From: Sclerodactyla briareus
Lineage: Eukaryota; Echinodermata; Holothuroidea; Dendrochirotida; Sclerodactylidae
Length of the DNA: 64,000 nt
Assembly: GCA_026419785.1 (NCBI GenBank)
Contig: JAODTK010003254.1
Span: forward strand, 112,038-176,037
Direction: 5' to 3'
Both the position numbers and the translations under genes were made by a program. Below are positions 1 to 11,000 of the stretch, in pieces. Position 1 is the first letter of the stretch. Each line of letters opens with the position of its first letter. The notes beneath the pieces were generated by a model, which was not told where the DNA came from, made no database searches, and saw nothing but the letters and a program-made list of their open reading frames with translations.

Positions 1-370
1 CGCCTGACCGCCAGCAAGCGACCATGCCTGGGCCTGGTCCACCACCCCCAAAGTTTGTAAGAGGAGGACATTTTGCAACGTTCCCACATGATTGGCCCCG
101 GGCCCACACCTAATCCCTGGGCACCCTGAAAGTATGGAATAGCCTATCAATTATTACCGAACTCAGCAATGTGCAATTAAATTTTGCGTATTTCACATAA
201 TGGGCCAAAATTCCTGAACACCTCCAATGCCCCTCTACCCAAGGACCATTACATTATCTTCGAAAAAATCACTTGAAGGCTTGTGGGGAAGATGCCTTTC
301 AAGTACCATTGTGGACCTTTGGCTAAAAAATTCCTGAACACCCGAAGGTACGGCTCTTTACACTCATGGC
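1..370 (-). repeat. R2-family repeat fragment, reverse orientation
   Basis: Read on the minus strand, this stretch carries the same ordered phrases as the R2 arrays at 8.7-9.4 and 37.8-38.9 kb: a CTCCTCCCACAAGC-like phrase, a 'CCTTGGGTAGAGGG' phrase, then 'GTTCAGGAATTTTGG' and a GGGCC-rich block. It is cut by the window edge. No coding signal is visible. Confidence 0.6.
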
Positions 371-956
371 CGATATGCCCCTATACCTGCCTATTACCTT
401 GCCTTCACAAGTTCAACCTTCTCATTGGTCCATACCATGTGTCCAATTTGGTCAACAGCATCCCAGAAGAACCTGTTTGGGAGGCAAAGAAAGCAATTGT
501 TGACACATTGGATAAATAGAGTACATAGATAGACAGAGTGTACATGCAGATTCCAATAGCTCATAGTTGGTTTGAGCTGAAAACCATCAATCTCCGCCAC
601 CAGGGGCAAGACACTTATGGCGATCACCTTGTTTTTTTGTTTCTTAAGGTATTCCCAACACCTCCGACTATCTCGTCAGACAGTAACCTGATCAGGGCTC
701 ATGACACTTTTCTCCTGTACACTGAGAGGTTCCACTTCTCCCATAGGTAAGCATCCACAAATGAAATGTTCTCATTGTCTTTACTTTACATGTTACCCGG
801 ACTGTATAACCTCTAATCTTGATCAAATGATCAAATGATTATTCTTCATTCCTTGACGAATTCAGAGGAATCTATCCAAGCCAGGTTGTTTGTGTATGCG
901 TGTGGGTGTGTATGTTTGTGATGCCCTTCTGTGTCATGATTGCTGGATCTGGGTCT
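371..956. other. no gene recognised
   Basis: Mixed-composition sequence whose short open frames on both strands overlap one another and show no recognisable domain. A short TG-rich microsatellite-like tract lies near 892-925. I see no promoter, RNA gene or transposon end that I can defend. Confidence 0.5.
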
Positions 957-1640
957 TGGTATGTGTGGTTCCCCTGATGAGTACATTATCCCTATTGTTT
1001 GGGTTCAGGTCAGGGGTCATCTGAGGTCACCAGAGTCCAATTCAAAAATCTCTTTGTAGCACACAATAAGATTTGCTTGCAAATGCTTGATCTTATCGAA
1101 CTGAAATTTTAGCAGGTAGTGTTTTTCATGGAGGATTACGGAACTCTTTTCGTTTTTGGTAGGATCGGGAGTCATTTCGGGAAAAAAATGACAATAATGC
1201 AAAAGTGATATTTGGCCAATTTTGCTTGTAAACCAATAACCTTACCCCACCTCAATGGATGAGGCTCATACCTTGGTATGTGTGTTCCCCATGATGCGTA
1301 TGTGGACCCTATTGTAAACACGGTAAAGTCCAGAATGATCTGATCAATACTAAAATTGGTGGGTCGTCATTCATGAAGGTACAGTCAGAGCCCTATGTTT
1401 CCTATTGTTTTTTGTGCTAGATCAAAGTCAGTTTTAGTCCAAAAATATAAATATTGTGTGGAAATTCAATATTTCTGCAAAATTTGTCTTGTGAAATGAT
1501 AAATCGCTCCATTTAAATGGATGAATCGCATACATTGGGTATGTGTGTTCCAGGTCACGTAAGGGCATTTGACAGAAAAAGAGGTCAATCTGGAGACACC
1601 GTCAACACTATATGTCCAGAATGGTTGTGTCTGATCCAGT
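957..1640 (+). repeat. R1-family repeat array (about three diverged units)
   Basis: The phrase 'GGTATGTGTGTTCCCC' and its variants recur near 958, 1275 and 1537. Each is followed by a 'CCCTATTGTTT' and GGTCAGGTCA/GGTCATCTGAGGTCACC block or its remnant. The spacing is roughly 260-300 bp. The same ordered phrases recur at 4.0-4.2, 7.5-8.2 and 54.2-54.35 kb, so this is a dispersed repeat family. No protein-coding potential is evident. Confidence 0.7.
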
Positions 1641-1689
1641 TGGGATGAGGTTTGTGTTGGGCTTCCTGATCAATCAATTTCGTCAAGTG

Positions 1690-2620
1690 GGCCCATTGCA
1701 TTTATACTGTCCAGTGCCCCTCTTCATATTTTATGTGGCCATTTATCCATTCTATCTCCTATGCTGATTACCCCAGCTCTATCTGACATCTGACCCTTCT
1801 GATCGTGCAGTTGCTGTGAGTAAGATGGAGGCATGTATCACCGACATTAGATCATGGTGTCATTCTAATATGCTTGTGCTGATGATGAGAAGACAGAGTT
1901 TGTCTACTTCCTGTCACACTACATCAGTACGGCAATTCTGTTGGTTGACCCCTGTACGCATAGCTCGCATTTAGGATGCTTATGACTCTGTTCCCTTTGG
2001 AATGTCCTATCATGTGTAAAAAAACCATTTGTAGGCTGCCGCATGCACTAGAATGATACGTCATTTCCTATACCTCGTCATAAGACCCCCACCATGCGTG
2101 ATCCATAGGCTGGATGCTTGTAATGCCTTGTTATTTGTTCTCCCCTGACTCCTTATTACCAGCTTCATGAGTGCAGAACTTGCTGGGCTCTCTATTGCTG
2201 CTGTGTTCCTTGTCATGAGCATATCACTCCACTGCTATACAAGTTTCACGGGTGGCTCCCATAAGGCAGAGATTTGCCTTTAGATCCTTCTTACTCATAT
2301 ATAAGCAATCACTGCCATGGCTCCTCCAGTTTTTCATCTCAGTGCTTGTTCATCTGCATGTTCCCTCCAGATATCCTAAGGTCATTTCCAAGCACAGCTT
2401 TAAGTATAGTTCGCCATCCAGTTCTACAGTGACGTGCAATTCGCCTTTGCTGCTCCTCCCTTGTGGAATTCCTTTCCTGACTCTGTTCTGTCTGCTCCGA
2501 TTATAACTACTTGTCCCTCAAACGTTTCTTCTTCACTAGGCACATTCTGTCTGACTGATTCTCCTGTTTATGTCTATGTTGTGTGTTTCGTTTAGGTCTG
2601 GAAAGTGCCTAGAGCTTTTT
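1690..2620 (+). pseudogene. decayed non-LTR retrotransposon (CR1/L2-like LINE) reverse transcriptase, 3' half
   Basis: Read across frames, the sequence follows the C-terminal half of a CR1/L2/jockey-group reverse transcriptase in the right order. At 1760-1790 TATGCTGAT followed by ACCCAGCTCTATCTG corresponds to the catalytic Y-A-D-D-T-Q-L-Y box with two bases lost. Next comes 'AVSKMEACITDIRSW' with 'LVL' (1813-1881), then an 'RLDACNALL' segment (about 2110-2140). The thumb segment 'RQRFAFRSFLLIYK' (2261-2302) follows a shifted HITPLL...WLP stretch, then 'VHLHVPSRYPKV', and finally an 'APPLWNSFPD'-like block near 2450-2480. Frame changes and stops show it is dead. The upstream polymerase, endonuclease and ORF1 are absent, as expected for a 5'-truncated insertion. 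The exact clade is uncertain; the LINE assignment rests on the order of these blocks. Confidence 0.8.
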
Positions 2621-3167
2621 TGCATAGGCGCTCTTCAAGTCCTCATCATTTTCTTAATATTATTAAGAGCAAAGGTACCCTGAGTAAGACAGTTTTGCTA
2701 AGAGTGTTTTTTGTCAGTCATTTTCAACTCCCAAGAGCTTGTCCCCTCCTTTGCAGAATATACCGCTGTACTGTACATCGTTCCCTTCTTTCTGCACTCT
2801 TTCGGTTTGCGGGTGTTCGCCACCACACGACAAACCTACTCTCGCAAAAGGCTGATCTTTTTCCTCCCCTCTTTTCTCAGTCTTTTTTTTTCTGGGGTGG
2901 GGCAATTATAGGTGTGGGCCCCTCTTCATGTCCTTGTTTGAAACAAAAGGATAATTGTGAATCTGCATGAATATTATCGTGACCTTAGTTAAATATTTGA
3001 AGATATCCATACCCGTAGTTTAGATTTCAGAGACCTGATGATACCCAAAACACTAAGCATGCTCTGGTCAAACTGCTGATTTGAAGGCATTACCTAGGGT
3101 GATCTCTCAGTTACATATTTGGTGCATATGCACAATTTATGGCTACAGCACCTACCGCTGAATCTGA
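2621..3167. other. no gene recognised
   Basis: The first part may still be the 3' tail of the LINE just upstream. The rest has pyrimidine-rich stretches (for example 2860-2895) and overlapping open frames on both strands with no recognisable domain. Confidence 0.4.
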
Positions 3168-3252
3168 CTAGTTTTCATATCTGATATGGTTCATATCTGA
3201 TATGACTTGGTTCATATCTGATATGACTAGTTCTATATCTGAATATGCTGAT
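3168..3252 (+). repeat. short tandem repeat of a palindromic CATATCTGATATG unit
   Basis: The 13-bp near-palindrome CATATCTGATATG appears three times between about 3176 and 3235 at spacings of 16 and 25 bp, with a decayed fourth copy after it. The tract is local; I did not see it elsewhere in the window. Confidence 0.75.
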
Positions 3253-4000
3253 ATTAATGTTCCTATTGTAGTACAAGGGCTCATTTGATTTTTGTGGAAA
3301 GGCCAAAATGAATAGTAACCAGTAACTATTCGATTGTTGAGTGACATTTGCCATTCAGAATAGAGGTATAGGCCCGAACTGGATAGCTCGAGGTGTAGAC
3401 TTTACAGTTTTCTGTCCGTTTTTCAGAATCAAACTGAAGGCTGTCCACCCTATCTATCTTTCTACCCAACCACCGATGATCCCCACTTCTACAGTGAATT
3501 GTGCAATATGTTGCAAAACTCCGCCCATTGAGGTGCCGACTCACATGCCCGATCCTGTTACTCTACGTCTGACCTACAGCGGATTGATAGGCTAGTAGGG
3601 AACAGAAATTTCTGATATGATCATTCGACCAAGGATGTCCCATGTACTCATATCCTTGCGAATGTCAACTGAGCAGAAGCATTGGCATTGCACTAGCAGC
3701 AGGCACTGCATCACTACGGAACCGGCAGTGGCGCATAATACAGCGGAAGAGACTATGGTCATTTTTCATGGGACCGCAGGGATAACCCTGATCCTATCTG
3801 TTGAAAACTGTGGAATTTTGCACACAGTGAGCCCTGATGGCATCTTACAGATGCTCTTCGGCTGGTATTGGAAATGACACATGAACAGATTGGTTGTACG
3901 GCACGACAAATCTTTACTTGAGGGATATCTGGCAACTGCCAGCAACGTTTTTCTGGTGCTAACTAATAGTTCGTATTCAGGGTTGATGCTCTCGTCATCG
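3253..4000. other. no gene recognised
   Basis: Plus-strand frames of 84 and 86 codons (3341-3595 and 3617-3877) have no recognisable motif. The first also overlaps a minus-strand frame of similar length. Nothing supports a gene here. Confidence 0.4.
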
Positions 4001-4180
4001 GTTTATGTGCATGTACCTTCATCTATGTTGTGTTTGGTGCTCCCAGGGGGGCATTGAGAGTTTATGATCCCCTATTGTGTTGAGGTCAGGTCCAAGGTCA
4101 TCTAGGTCCAAGTCTGAAGACCTACTGACGATCAGTTCAGACTCTTGGTCCTATCGACTGAGTTTAGGTAGTACCAGCCC
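4001..4180 (+). repeat. R1-family repeat fragment
   Basis: Contains the ordered R1 phrases in degraded form: 'CATCTATG', a GTTTGGTGCTCCC variant, 'CCCCTATTGTGTTGAGG', then TCAGGTCCAAGGTCATCTAG. It matches the units at 957-1640 and 7.8-8.2 kb by eye. Confidence 0.55.
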
Positions 4181-4615
4181 TTTGTTTCTTGTAACCTGGT
4201 CATAGGTTATTAGACTGGTCAAGTTTTGTTGTCGAAGTCAAGTTCTTTCCTCTGATCATCAAATCGGAAATTTAAATTACTATTTAACAATGGAATAGCC
4301 TGTGCGAGAGGGAGAAAAGCAACGGAATGGACAATGCTGGTGTTGGGCAAAAGGTAGGATGAGGTGCATTAGTTTCTGGGGCATTTAGACCACTCCCAGA
4401 AAATTAAAGCACTCACCGATCAACTCAAGTTCTTTTGAACAAAAATTCCTGCGCCAGCTCCAAGTCCATACTCTGTTTGGGTACTTATCTATCCTGTGTC
4501 AACATTGATATGTTTCCCATTTCCTGCTTGCTATATTTACCTGTTCTTACATCCATCTTTTTTACATCCCAGCTTAGTAGTCACTGTGTCCAACATATTG
4601 TGTAATTATTTCAGG
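4181..4615. other. no gene recognised
   Basis: Unremarkable mixed sequence with no open frame of note and no repeat phrase that I could match elsewhere in the window. Confidence 0.4.
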
Positions 4616-4619
4616 CAGT

Positions 4620-4835
4620 TTGGAAAAGTGGACTGCTAACTGGCCAGGGTTGGCGATTGCAGTCGGGAATCTGCGCATACATTGGTGATCACCAGCCATG
4701 CCTCGATTACCGACTGCACCGACGGCACTGGCCGTCGGTGCCCCGCCGATGTGCCGTGATGCCCTCCATTTCAAGCTTCATCGGCGGCAGTGACTGCCGT
4801 GCCCGAATTGCTCATTGCCCGACGGTGCCTCTCCC
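4620..4835. repeat. GC-rich hairpin cluster (11-bp perfect stem)
   Basis: GCACCGACGGC (4716-4726) and GCCGTCGGTGC (4731-4741) are exact reverse complements separated by only ACTG, so a very stable hairpin is possible. A second short palindrome, CGGCAGTGACTGCCG, lies at about 4786-4800, and 'CCGACGGTGCC' recurs near 4820. Related GCCGTCGG and GACGGCACC strings occur at the far end of the window (63.82-63.93 kb). This suggests a dispersed GC-rich element rather than a gene. Confidence 0.6.
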
Positions 4836-7423
4836 CCTCTCAAAACTAGCGATAATACCCTACAGCAACTTCTGAAAGTTTCCATTGAATCATTAGGCCC
4901 ATTACATGTCAAAGTTTCATGAATTTCCGCATTTTCATTTTTACTCATTCTGACTTGGATTAGTCCCTTCATTCATGGTATTATATTGTTTGTGCACCAT
5001 ACATCCGTATTTCCGTGTATGTCCAATGGTTCCGTACTATTGCGTAGTGAAAAGTATAAACTTGACTGACGTACGCACCCAGGGGCTATATATTACCGCA
5101 ACCGTACTGTACAATTCAACGAGTAGGGCTAGCCGATCTTGCGCCGCATGCGCCCTTAATCGGATAATCCTTCAACCATCATTCCTACATTTCTGTCTAG
5201 GCTTGTAACGTGGATCAATAGATAAAGTGCCTAACAACGATACCCAGGCTCTGGTCCGGCCCCGCGCGGCCCACATGACATAATAATTAAAACGGCAGTA
5301 CGAATGGCACCGCGCCGGCCTACGTAATCCATAATTGTACATTCACTTCTGAGCTCATTAATATCACTGCATGCTAGTCCATGCATTACCGTGCTGCGCA
5401 CATGGTTGAACTGGTCCGAACCGGTTTGCGGCAGAATGCAGGACAGCGCTAGCGAGGGTCGGCGGGTCGTGGTGTGTGTGTGATTGGGTGATACGGTTAT
5501 GATTTTAGTTGCTCGCGATTTCCTTCGCAGCGACAAACCTTTTCACATCACATTTATAAATTGCAATATATCATAGCCCTACATGTACCGTGAATGATTT
5601 TATATTGCCAGAAAGCTACATTTTGTTTTTCCATGGAAACTATGAAAAAGATCTCATTTGAGTATCTATCGTAAATTAATTACGAGTTTTAAAATCATTG
5701 TCAAATCGGCGGTTGACCGACCGGTAAGAATACACTGGAGCTCGCTTATAACGTTACTTAGTATGATGAGAGAAGTTACACGGTCCACAATATTACTTTG
5801 CGGTCCTTTTCAAATTTGCCTTCTTGCCTTGTCATTCTTTCCAGATTGCCTTGCTGGCCCTTCAAAATTTTCAAAATTGCCTTTGGTGCCCGCCATTTTG
5901 AATTGTACCGAGGCAATTTTTGCATTGCCCTCAGAAAAGTGCTTGCCCCTTCCAACTTTAAGTCGAGGCCTGATCCCATCACAAACATAATTGGAAGGGG
6001 GGAATTCCCATCCGGAAATAATCTTAATGACAGGATTTTTCCATCAGTTGCAAAAGTAGAAGTCTCTATTTTGTTCAACCGTTACAGTTTGCTCATAACA
6101 TCATTGGAAAATTATCTTGTTCCCTTTCTCTGACGGAAGTAAACTACTTATTCCCGAGCATATCTTATCAGTTCAAGCTTAGCATAGGGGGTTTACAGTA
6201 ATCCTGTATATTAGACTACATACCTAGCTCGCCAAGCATATGCGTGACTGTGTGACAGTGCAAAAAACAATCAGCAATGCATTCTGAAAACTCACAGGAA
6301 ATGTTCTAGTGATAGCATACACTCATTCAAGTAGTTGAAACGAAGCAAAACGCAATAATTTCAGCCTCATTTTAAAAGGGAGTGATCGGAACGATCAAGA
6401 ATAACTAACATAACCCCTGTACTGTTCAATGGGAATATATAAGCTCAGGCTCAAACAGTCATATCAATTGTTCATGCGTTCTTGTCTTCACTTGTTTTTC
6501 GATATCTCATGAAAATTATAGAATGATTTCATGCTGGATTTGACGTAGACAGCCTGACGGCGGTAATTCCTGAAGTGGTAGTAGGCAAAGCGCAAACTAT
6601 GATATGGTGGCCAATCACGGCCACTCTTAAATAGTTCTGTGAGTGTGACAAAGGGACCTGCATGTGAGTGTGAAGTACAATGCTAGGTCTAGGCCCCTAC
6701 TATTGACAGCTAGACTGATTCATCACAGCCTTTCCTTCTGCTGGGCTGTGAAAATTTCCTTGGGTGTGATAATTTGTTTTAGCTAGGAACAAACTCGGCA
6801 TCTGTGTGGAAGTGATCTACACCTGACCATAGAATACCAGGTTGTGCGCGGGTAGATACTCAGACATTCGATGAGAGAAATGGGACAACTATTCATCTAG
6901 TTTGTAGAGGAGTAGAAAGGATGTTGAGAATGTTGCAGTGCAGCACAATGATTTATTCTTTCCTCAATTTGTTTGATGTTTCGTTAACATTGGTATATTT
7001 CTTGGACAGTCAGAAATGGTAGGTGACAGTCTGTGGTGTAAAGAATACGGTCAGTATGGAAAGAACGTGACAGTAAAATCATCATTTCGTAGTGTGTAGA
7101 GAAAGCTGGACCATGCCCCCCCTCCCAAGTTTTTTCACCCCCCTCCCACCCAATTTACAGACCTGGCGCCAGCCCTGTAACTGGCAATCATCGTTGATGC
7201 TTGTTGTAATACACTGTTACATACTGTCAAACCTGCATTAATTGACAAAATGTGAATATTCAGATCTGGAGCTTTCTATTCATAGTGATTTGTGAACTGT
7301 TCCCTAAATTGGACAAGGAATTAGTTTTATAACAAGATATTTATAGCTCCATGCAGCTGCCAGATTAGTTAAAATAGTGGTGCATTTGGAAGGCTATTGG
7401 TCATGTGAATATGACTTTTTGTC
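4836..7423. other. no gene recognised
   Basis: Several frames of 70-110 codons occur (for example 5231-5536 minus, 5658-5990 plus, 5798-6133 plus), but they overlap in competing frames and show no domain. A C-rich run lies near 7116-7150. No transposon ends or RNA gene could be defended. Confidence 0.4.
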
Positions 7424-8240
7424 TCGCCTGATGAAATTCAGGAGGAGACTTAGTGGTCACTTTGGCGTGTGTGTGTATGTCACACTTTCTCGTAGCAGGA
7501 TTTCTCACGAACCTGTGGTGACCTCAGATGACCTCAGATGACCTCTGACCTGACCCCAAAATAATAGGGTTCATGTACTCATAACATCAATGGGGAACAC
7601 ACATATCAAGTATGAGCTTCATCCATCATGTGGTCGAGGTAGCGTGTTCACAAGCCAGAAATTGGCAAATTATTGACTTTTCAAATTTGCTTTTTTTGAC
7701 CAAAATTCACCCCCGACCTATCCCCAATTTTTGATCATTTTGATCAAAATGGAAAATTTGTAAAAAGTCCAATAATTTGGCCAATTTTGCTGGTGACACG
7801 ATAACTCGACCCCATATGAGTGGATGAAGTTCATACCTGTATGTGTTTCCCCATGATGAGTACTGAACCCCATTTATTTTGGGGTCAGGTGGAGGTCATC
7901 TGAGGTCACCAGAGGTCAAATCTGAAAACCTTGTGAACACGATAGTCCAGAATGGTTGGTCTGATTCGGTTGAAATTGGGTGTGTAGCTTTCTTATGGGG
8001 AGTACAGGCACCCTAATGTGTTTTGGGTAAGGTCGGGGTGAATTTTTGTCCAAAATAGAAAATTTGGAAAAGTCATCAATTTAGCCAATTTTGCTTGTGA
8101 ACATGATAACTCGACCCCACCTGAATGGATGAAGCTCATACTTGGTATGTGTGTTTCTCCGATGTTTGAGTTCATGAACCCTTCTGTTTTTGCGGTGTCA
8201 CCAGAGGTCAAAGTCTGAAATCCTCAAAATTTAGTGTGTC
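7424..8240. repeat. R1-family foldback plus an extra direct unit
   Basis: About 7500-7735 read on the minus strand repeats, in order, the phrases found on the plus strand at about 7745-7960. These are 'AATAATTTG(G)CCAATTT', 'GATGAAG(C/T)TCATACTTG', 'GTGTTCCCCAT', a CCCTATTATTTTGGGGTCAGG-type block and 'GGTCATCTGAGGTCACC'. The axis falls on the palindrome TGATCATTTTGATCA near 7732-7746. A further direct R1 unit follows at about 7960-8230, some 300 bp downstream of the right arm. An inverted-plus-direct arrangement of this kind can arise from transposition or template switching. There is no coding frame. Confidence 0.8.
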
Positions 8241-8300
8241 GCTATCTTATCAAGAGTACAGTAAACCTATTGGTTGGTTGGAAACAATGGGATATTTACA

Positions 8301-8392
8301 AAGTTATGAATTCCCATAACAAGCTGGTACAATCTCCCATATATTGACAGAAGTTATGAATTCCCATAACAAGCTGGTACAATCTCCCATAT
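8301..8392 (+). repeat. 42-bp direct repeat, two copies at 50-bp period
   Basis: The segment that begins AAGTTATGAATTCCCATAAC at 8301 is repeated identically at 8351 for 42 bases, with 8 intervening bases. Because the copies are identical, the duplication is probably recent. Confidence 0.95.
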
Positions 8393-8529
8393 GTGTTCTG
8401 GGCTATAGGTTGTCAGAAGAAGTCAAGGATCACTAAGCCTTTTGGGCTTTCTGGTTTATATAATTTTACCGATATAATCCAGAGCTGTTTCAATAATTTG
8501 AACCTCTACATATGAACCCAGTTCAAATT

Positions 8530-9480
8530 TTATTATAATTTTTAGCTCTAACCAGCAGCTATGCTGGTTGAACTATTGTGATGCTCATGTCTTCGTCTAT
8601 TATATCTATTCTATCTGTCTGTCTGTTCACTTTGGGTTTTTTGGGAAACCCTGTTTTATTGACTGCGGGTCATCGTTGACCACCTGAAGGTCAAGGTCAA
8701 AGGTCAAATGAACATTAAATGGGCCCATTGGCCGAGATGGTGGAAACTGCAAACGCCACTCCTACAAATGTTTGTTGCACATGCTAATGTTTCGGTTATA
8801 TTGCTGGTCTAACATCCATTCCCGCCCAGGTTTGTTTCAGGAATTTTTGGTTCAAAGTCCCACTTGAGCCTGTAGGGGCCCCTTTATAGAAAATTTTCAC
8901 ACAATGGTACCTAAATCGTATCTCTTCCCCACAAGCATCAATTAATTTTTTTCACAAAGTTACATGTAATGGCCTTGGGTAGAGGGCCAACTTGGGGTCT
9001 CCAGATTTTTTGGCCTAGGGCCCACTTTGAGCTCATTATATGAAATCCGCAAATCTTGTTATCTCCAACAAATTCTGTTGCACAGTGCTGCGTTCAGTCC
9101 TAATGCTGGCCTGATGGCCATAACTTCAAGCTGTGGGCCCTGGGGCACATCATGTGGAATTACACCAAACCTTCACCTATTAAAGTTGGTTGCACAGTGC
9201 TGAAATCGGAGTCTGAATGCTGGTCTTCTAACAGCTGGACTTCGGGGGGTTACAGGAATTTTTCAGTCGAGGGGTCCCACTTGGGCCTGAGGGCCCATTT
9301 CATGAAATTTCACATAATACCCTTGAAATTCATTTCCTCCCAAAAATCTTCAATTGATTTTTTTCGAAGATTCATTATTATCCTTGGGTAGGAGGGCAAT
9401 ATGGGGGGGGGGGGGGGTTCAGGATGTTGTGTCAAGGGTCCAGTTTGGGCCTGGCCCATTGTATTAGCTCATCACCATCT
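8530..9480 (+). repeat. R2-family tandem array (about 300-bp period)
   Basis: It opens with a CAGCTATGCTGGTTGAACTA leader and a GGTCAAGGTCAAAGGTCA tract at about 8690-8708. The anchor TTGCACANTGCTNATG then occurs near 8775 and 9078 (about 303 bp apart), with a part-unit at 9191. Each anchor is followed by 'TTTCAGGAATTTTT', a CCCACTTG(A/G)GCC phrase, and 'CTTGGGTAGAGGGC' or a variant. The same unit architecture occurs at 36.1-38.9 and 59.2-59.4 kb. Confidence 0.8.
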
Positions 9481-9784
9481 ATTTTGAGTGGGCTATTGTA
9501 ATGCTCATGTCATTCCATCTTTCTCTCACCGGTCTTATTACTTTTTGCTTTCTTTCTTGACCAGCAATGTTTCATGCTCCAAGGATATCTGACCAACATG
9601 ACATTGAAGGGGCACAATGGGCATGATTGGAAATCTCAAAAACACTACTTCTGCAGATTAGGCGGATTGCATGATACAGACCGTGTAATATTGATTAGTG
9701 GCCGTACTTATGCATTGTACAGGTATTGGAGGGTTAAAAGGTATTAAGTGGGTAGTAGACAATACATTCAAATGTAAAATAAAG
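9481..9784 (+). repeat. second R2 leader and decayed unit
   Basis: 'GCTATTGTAATGCTCATGTC' near 9491 matches the leader at 8573 and at 54.41 kb. It is followed by a decayed 'AAGGGGCACAATGGGCATGA' tract like that at 37.78 kb. This looks like the start of another R2 copy, interrupted by the family P element that begins at about 9792. Confidence 0.55.
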
Positions 9785-10660
9785 TGATATCAGGCGCGTA
9801 TCCAGCCCCAAAAGGGGGCTTTGGGGGCGCGGCCCCCCCCCGGGTAAAAGAGGAGGAAACAAAGGAAAATGGGGAAGGAAAGAAAGAAGCAAAGAGGGGG
9901 AGGAGAAAAAGAAAATTAGAGGAGAGAGAAGAGAAAAGAGAGAAAATGAGAAGGAGAAGAAAAGAGAAAAGGGGAGAGGAAGAGGAATAAGAGAAAAGGG
10001 GAGAGAGAAGAGGAATAAGAGAAAGGGAAGGGTTAGAGGTAGTGTAAGAAAACATACGGACTTGAGTAGTAAAAAAAAAAAATACGAGAGAAACCAAAAA
10101 ATGGAAATGAACGTAGGGTCTATTTGTGAGTTGTATGCACGTGTCGAGAAAGTTCACACAATTTTTTAGGCCTAGGCCCCACCCCCCACCCTCCTCTTCG
10201 ATGGTCTAATCAGTGTTACTTCATCAGCTTCCGGTAACCCGGATGATAAAATATCAGATCAGGGCCGGAAGCCCCCACCCACTACAGGCTATCAGGGGAA
10301 AACGTCAGGGTTAACAAATGATTTCGTGGAGCCGCCACATCCCCTATCAGGCATGAGTGGAACTCAATTTCGACATAAAGTTATGTGACATCCTTTGTCG
10401 AAAGATTGACCTATCTGCTTTACGCAAACCATTGTCACAGGCATCCGATTCAGTGCATATATAGTCAATTGCGATCGATTAGCGTGCCCAAAAAAAATGG
10501 TGGTTTCTTCATCAACTTCAATGGAACTCAGGCAACATTTTATATTTCGTAATTATATTCGGATAATCTGACAGGCTCACCATTTCAATGTCAGCGCCCC
10601 TAACAAAAACGAAGGCTGTGCACAAGATCAGGAAGATTGGAATGCTTTTCTAACATCTGG
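9785..10660 (+). mobile_element. family P non-autonomous TIR element, copy 1
   Basis: Begins CAGGCGCGTATCCAGCC. It then has a G-rich block, a long AG-only polypurine tract (about 9848-10035), 'GAGAAACCAAAAAATGG', and a conserved AT-mixed body with 'GGCCGGAAGCCCCCACC' and 'ATCCTTTGTCGAAAGATT'. The same order is seen at 51.12-51.65 kb, and the downstream body is also seen at 24.74-25.05 kb. The ends (CAGnGGCGTA-like) resemble non-autonomous hAT-type elements. The minus-strand 129-codon frame across the polypurine tract is low-complexity Ser/Phe/Leu sequence, not a protein gene. The right end is not clear here. Confidence 0.65.
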
Positions 10661-11000
10661 GAGGCCTCAACCCTAAATTTCTGTGTTAACTACTCACCAA
10701 CCGATGCTGTCTCTCCGATCAATGTCGAAACAACGACCATATGATTACTCTAGCCCATTAGCGTCGCCGGGGGAGTCCCGGGGGGGGCACGAAAACCTCT
10801 CGAAAACCATGTCCCCCCTTGTGTTCTCCCCCCCCCCCCCCATGAAATTTTGTAATTTTCGAAAGAAATATTCTTAGGCATTATTTGAATGACCAGTTTG
10901 ATATAGACCTAGCTGATAGGAAGGCAGTAGCCTAATTGTGCCTAATTTGCCTCAATGCACTAGAAAGTGTATCGTTCCGTGGCTTCGCTCGTGGTTATCT
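10661..11000. repeat. G/C-run element shared with 37.1 kb
   Basis: After C and G runs at 10775-10840 comes a TTTTCGAAAGAAATATTC segment, then a 'GACCAGTTTGATATAGA' phrase. This corresponds to TTTTCGAAAAATATTC and 'TACCAGTTTGAAATAGA' at about 37.16-37.21 kb, with 'CCTCAA' following in both. It looks like a second small non-autonomous family. Confidence 0.55.

Noticed and set aside
9768-10157. 129-codon minus-strand frame rich in Ser, Phe and Leu
   Set aside because: It is the complement of an AG-only polypurine tract in a repeat that recurs at 51.1 kb; low complexity, no domain.
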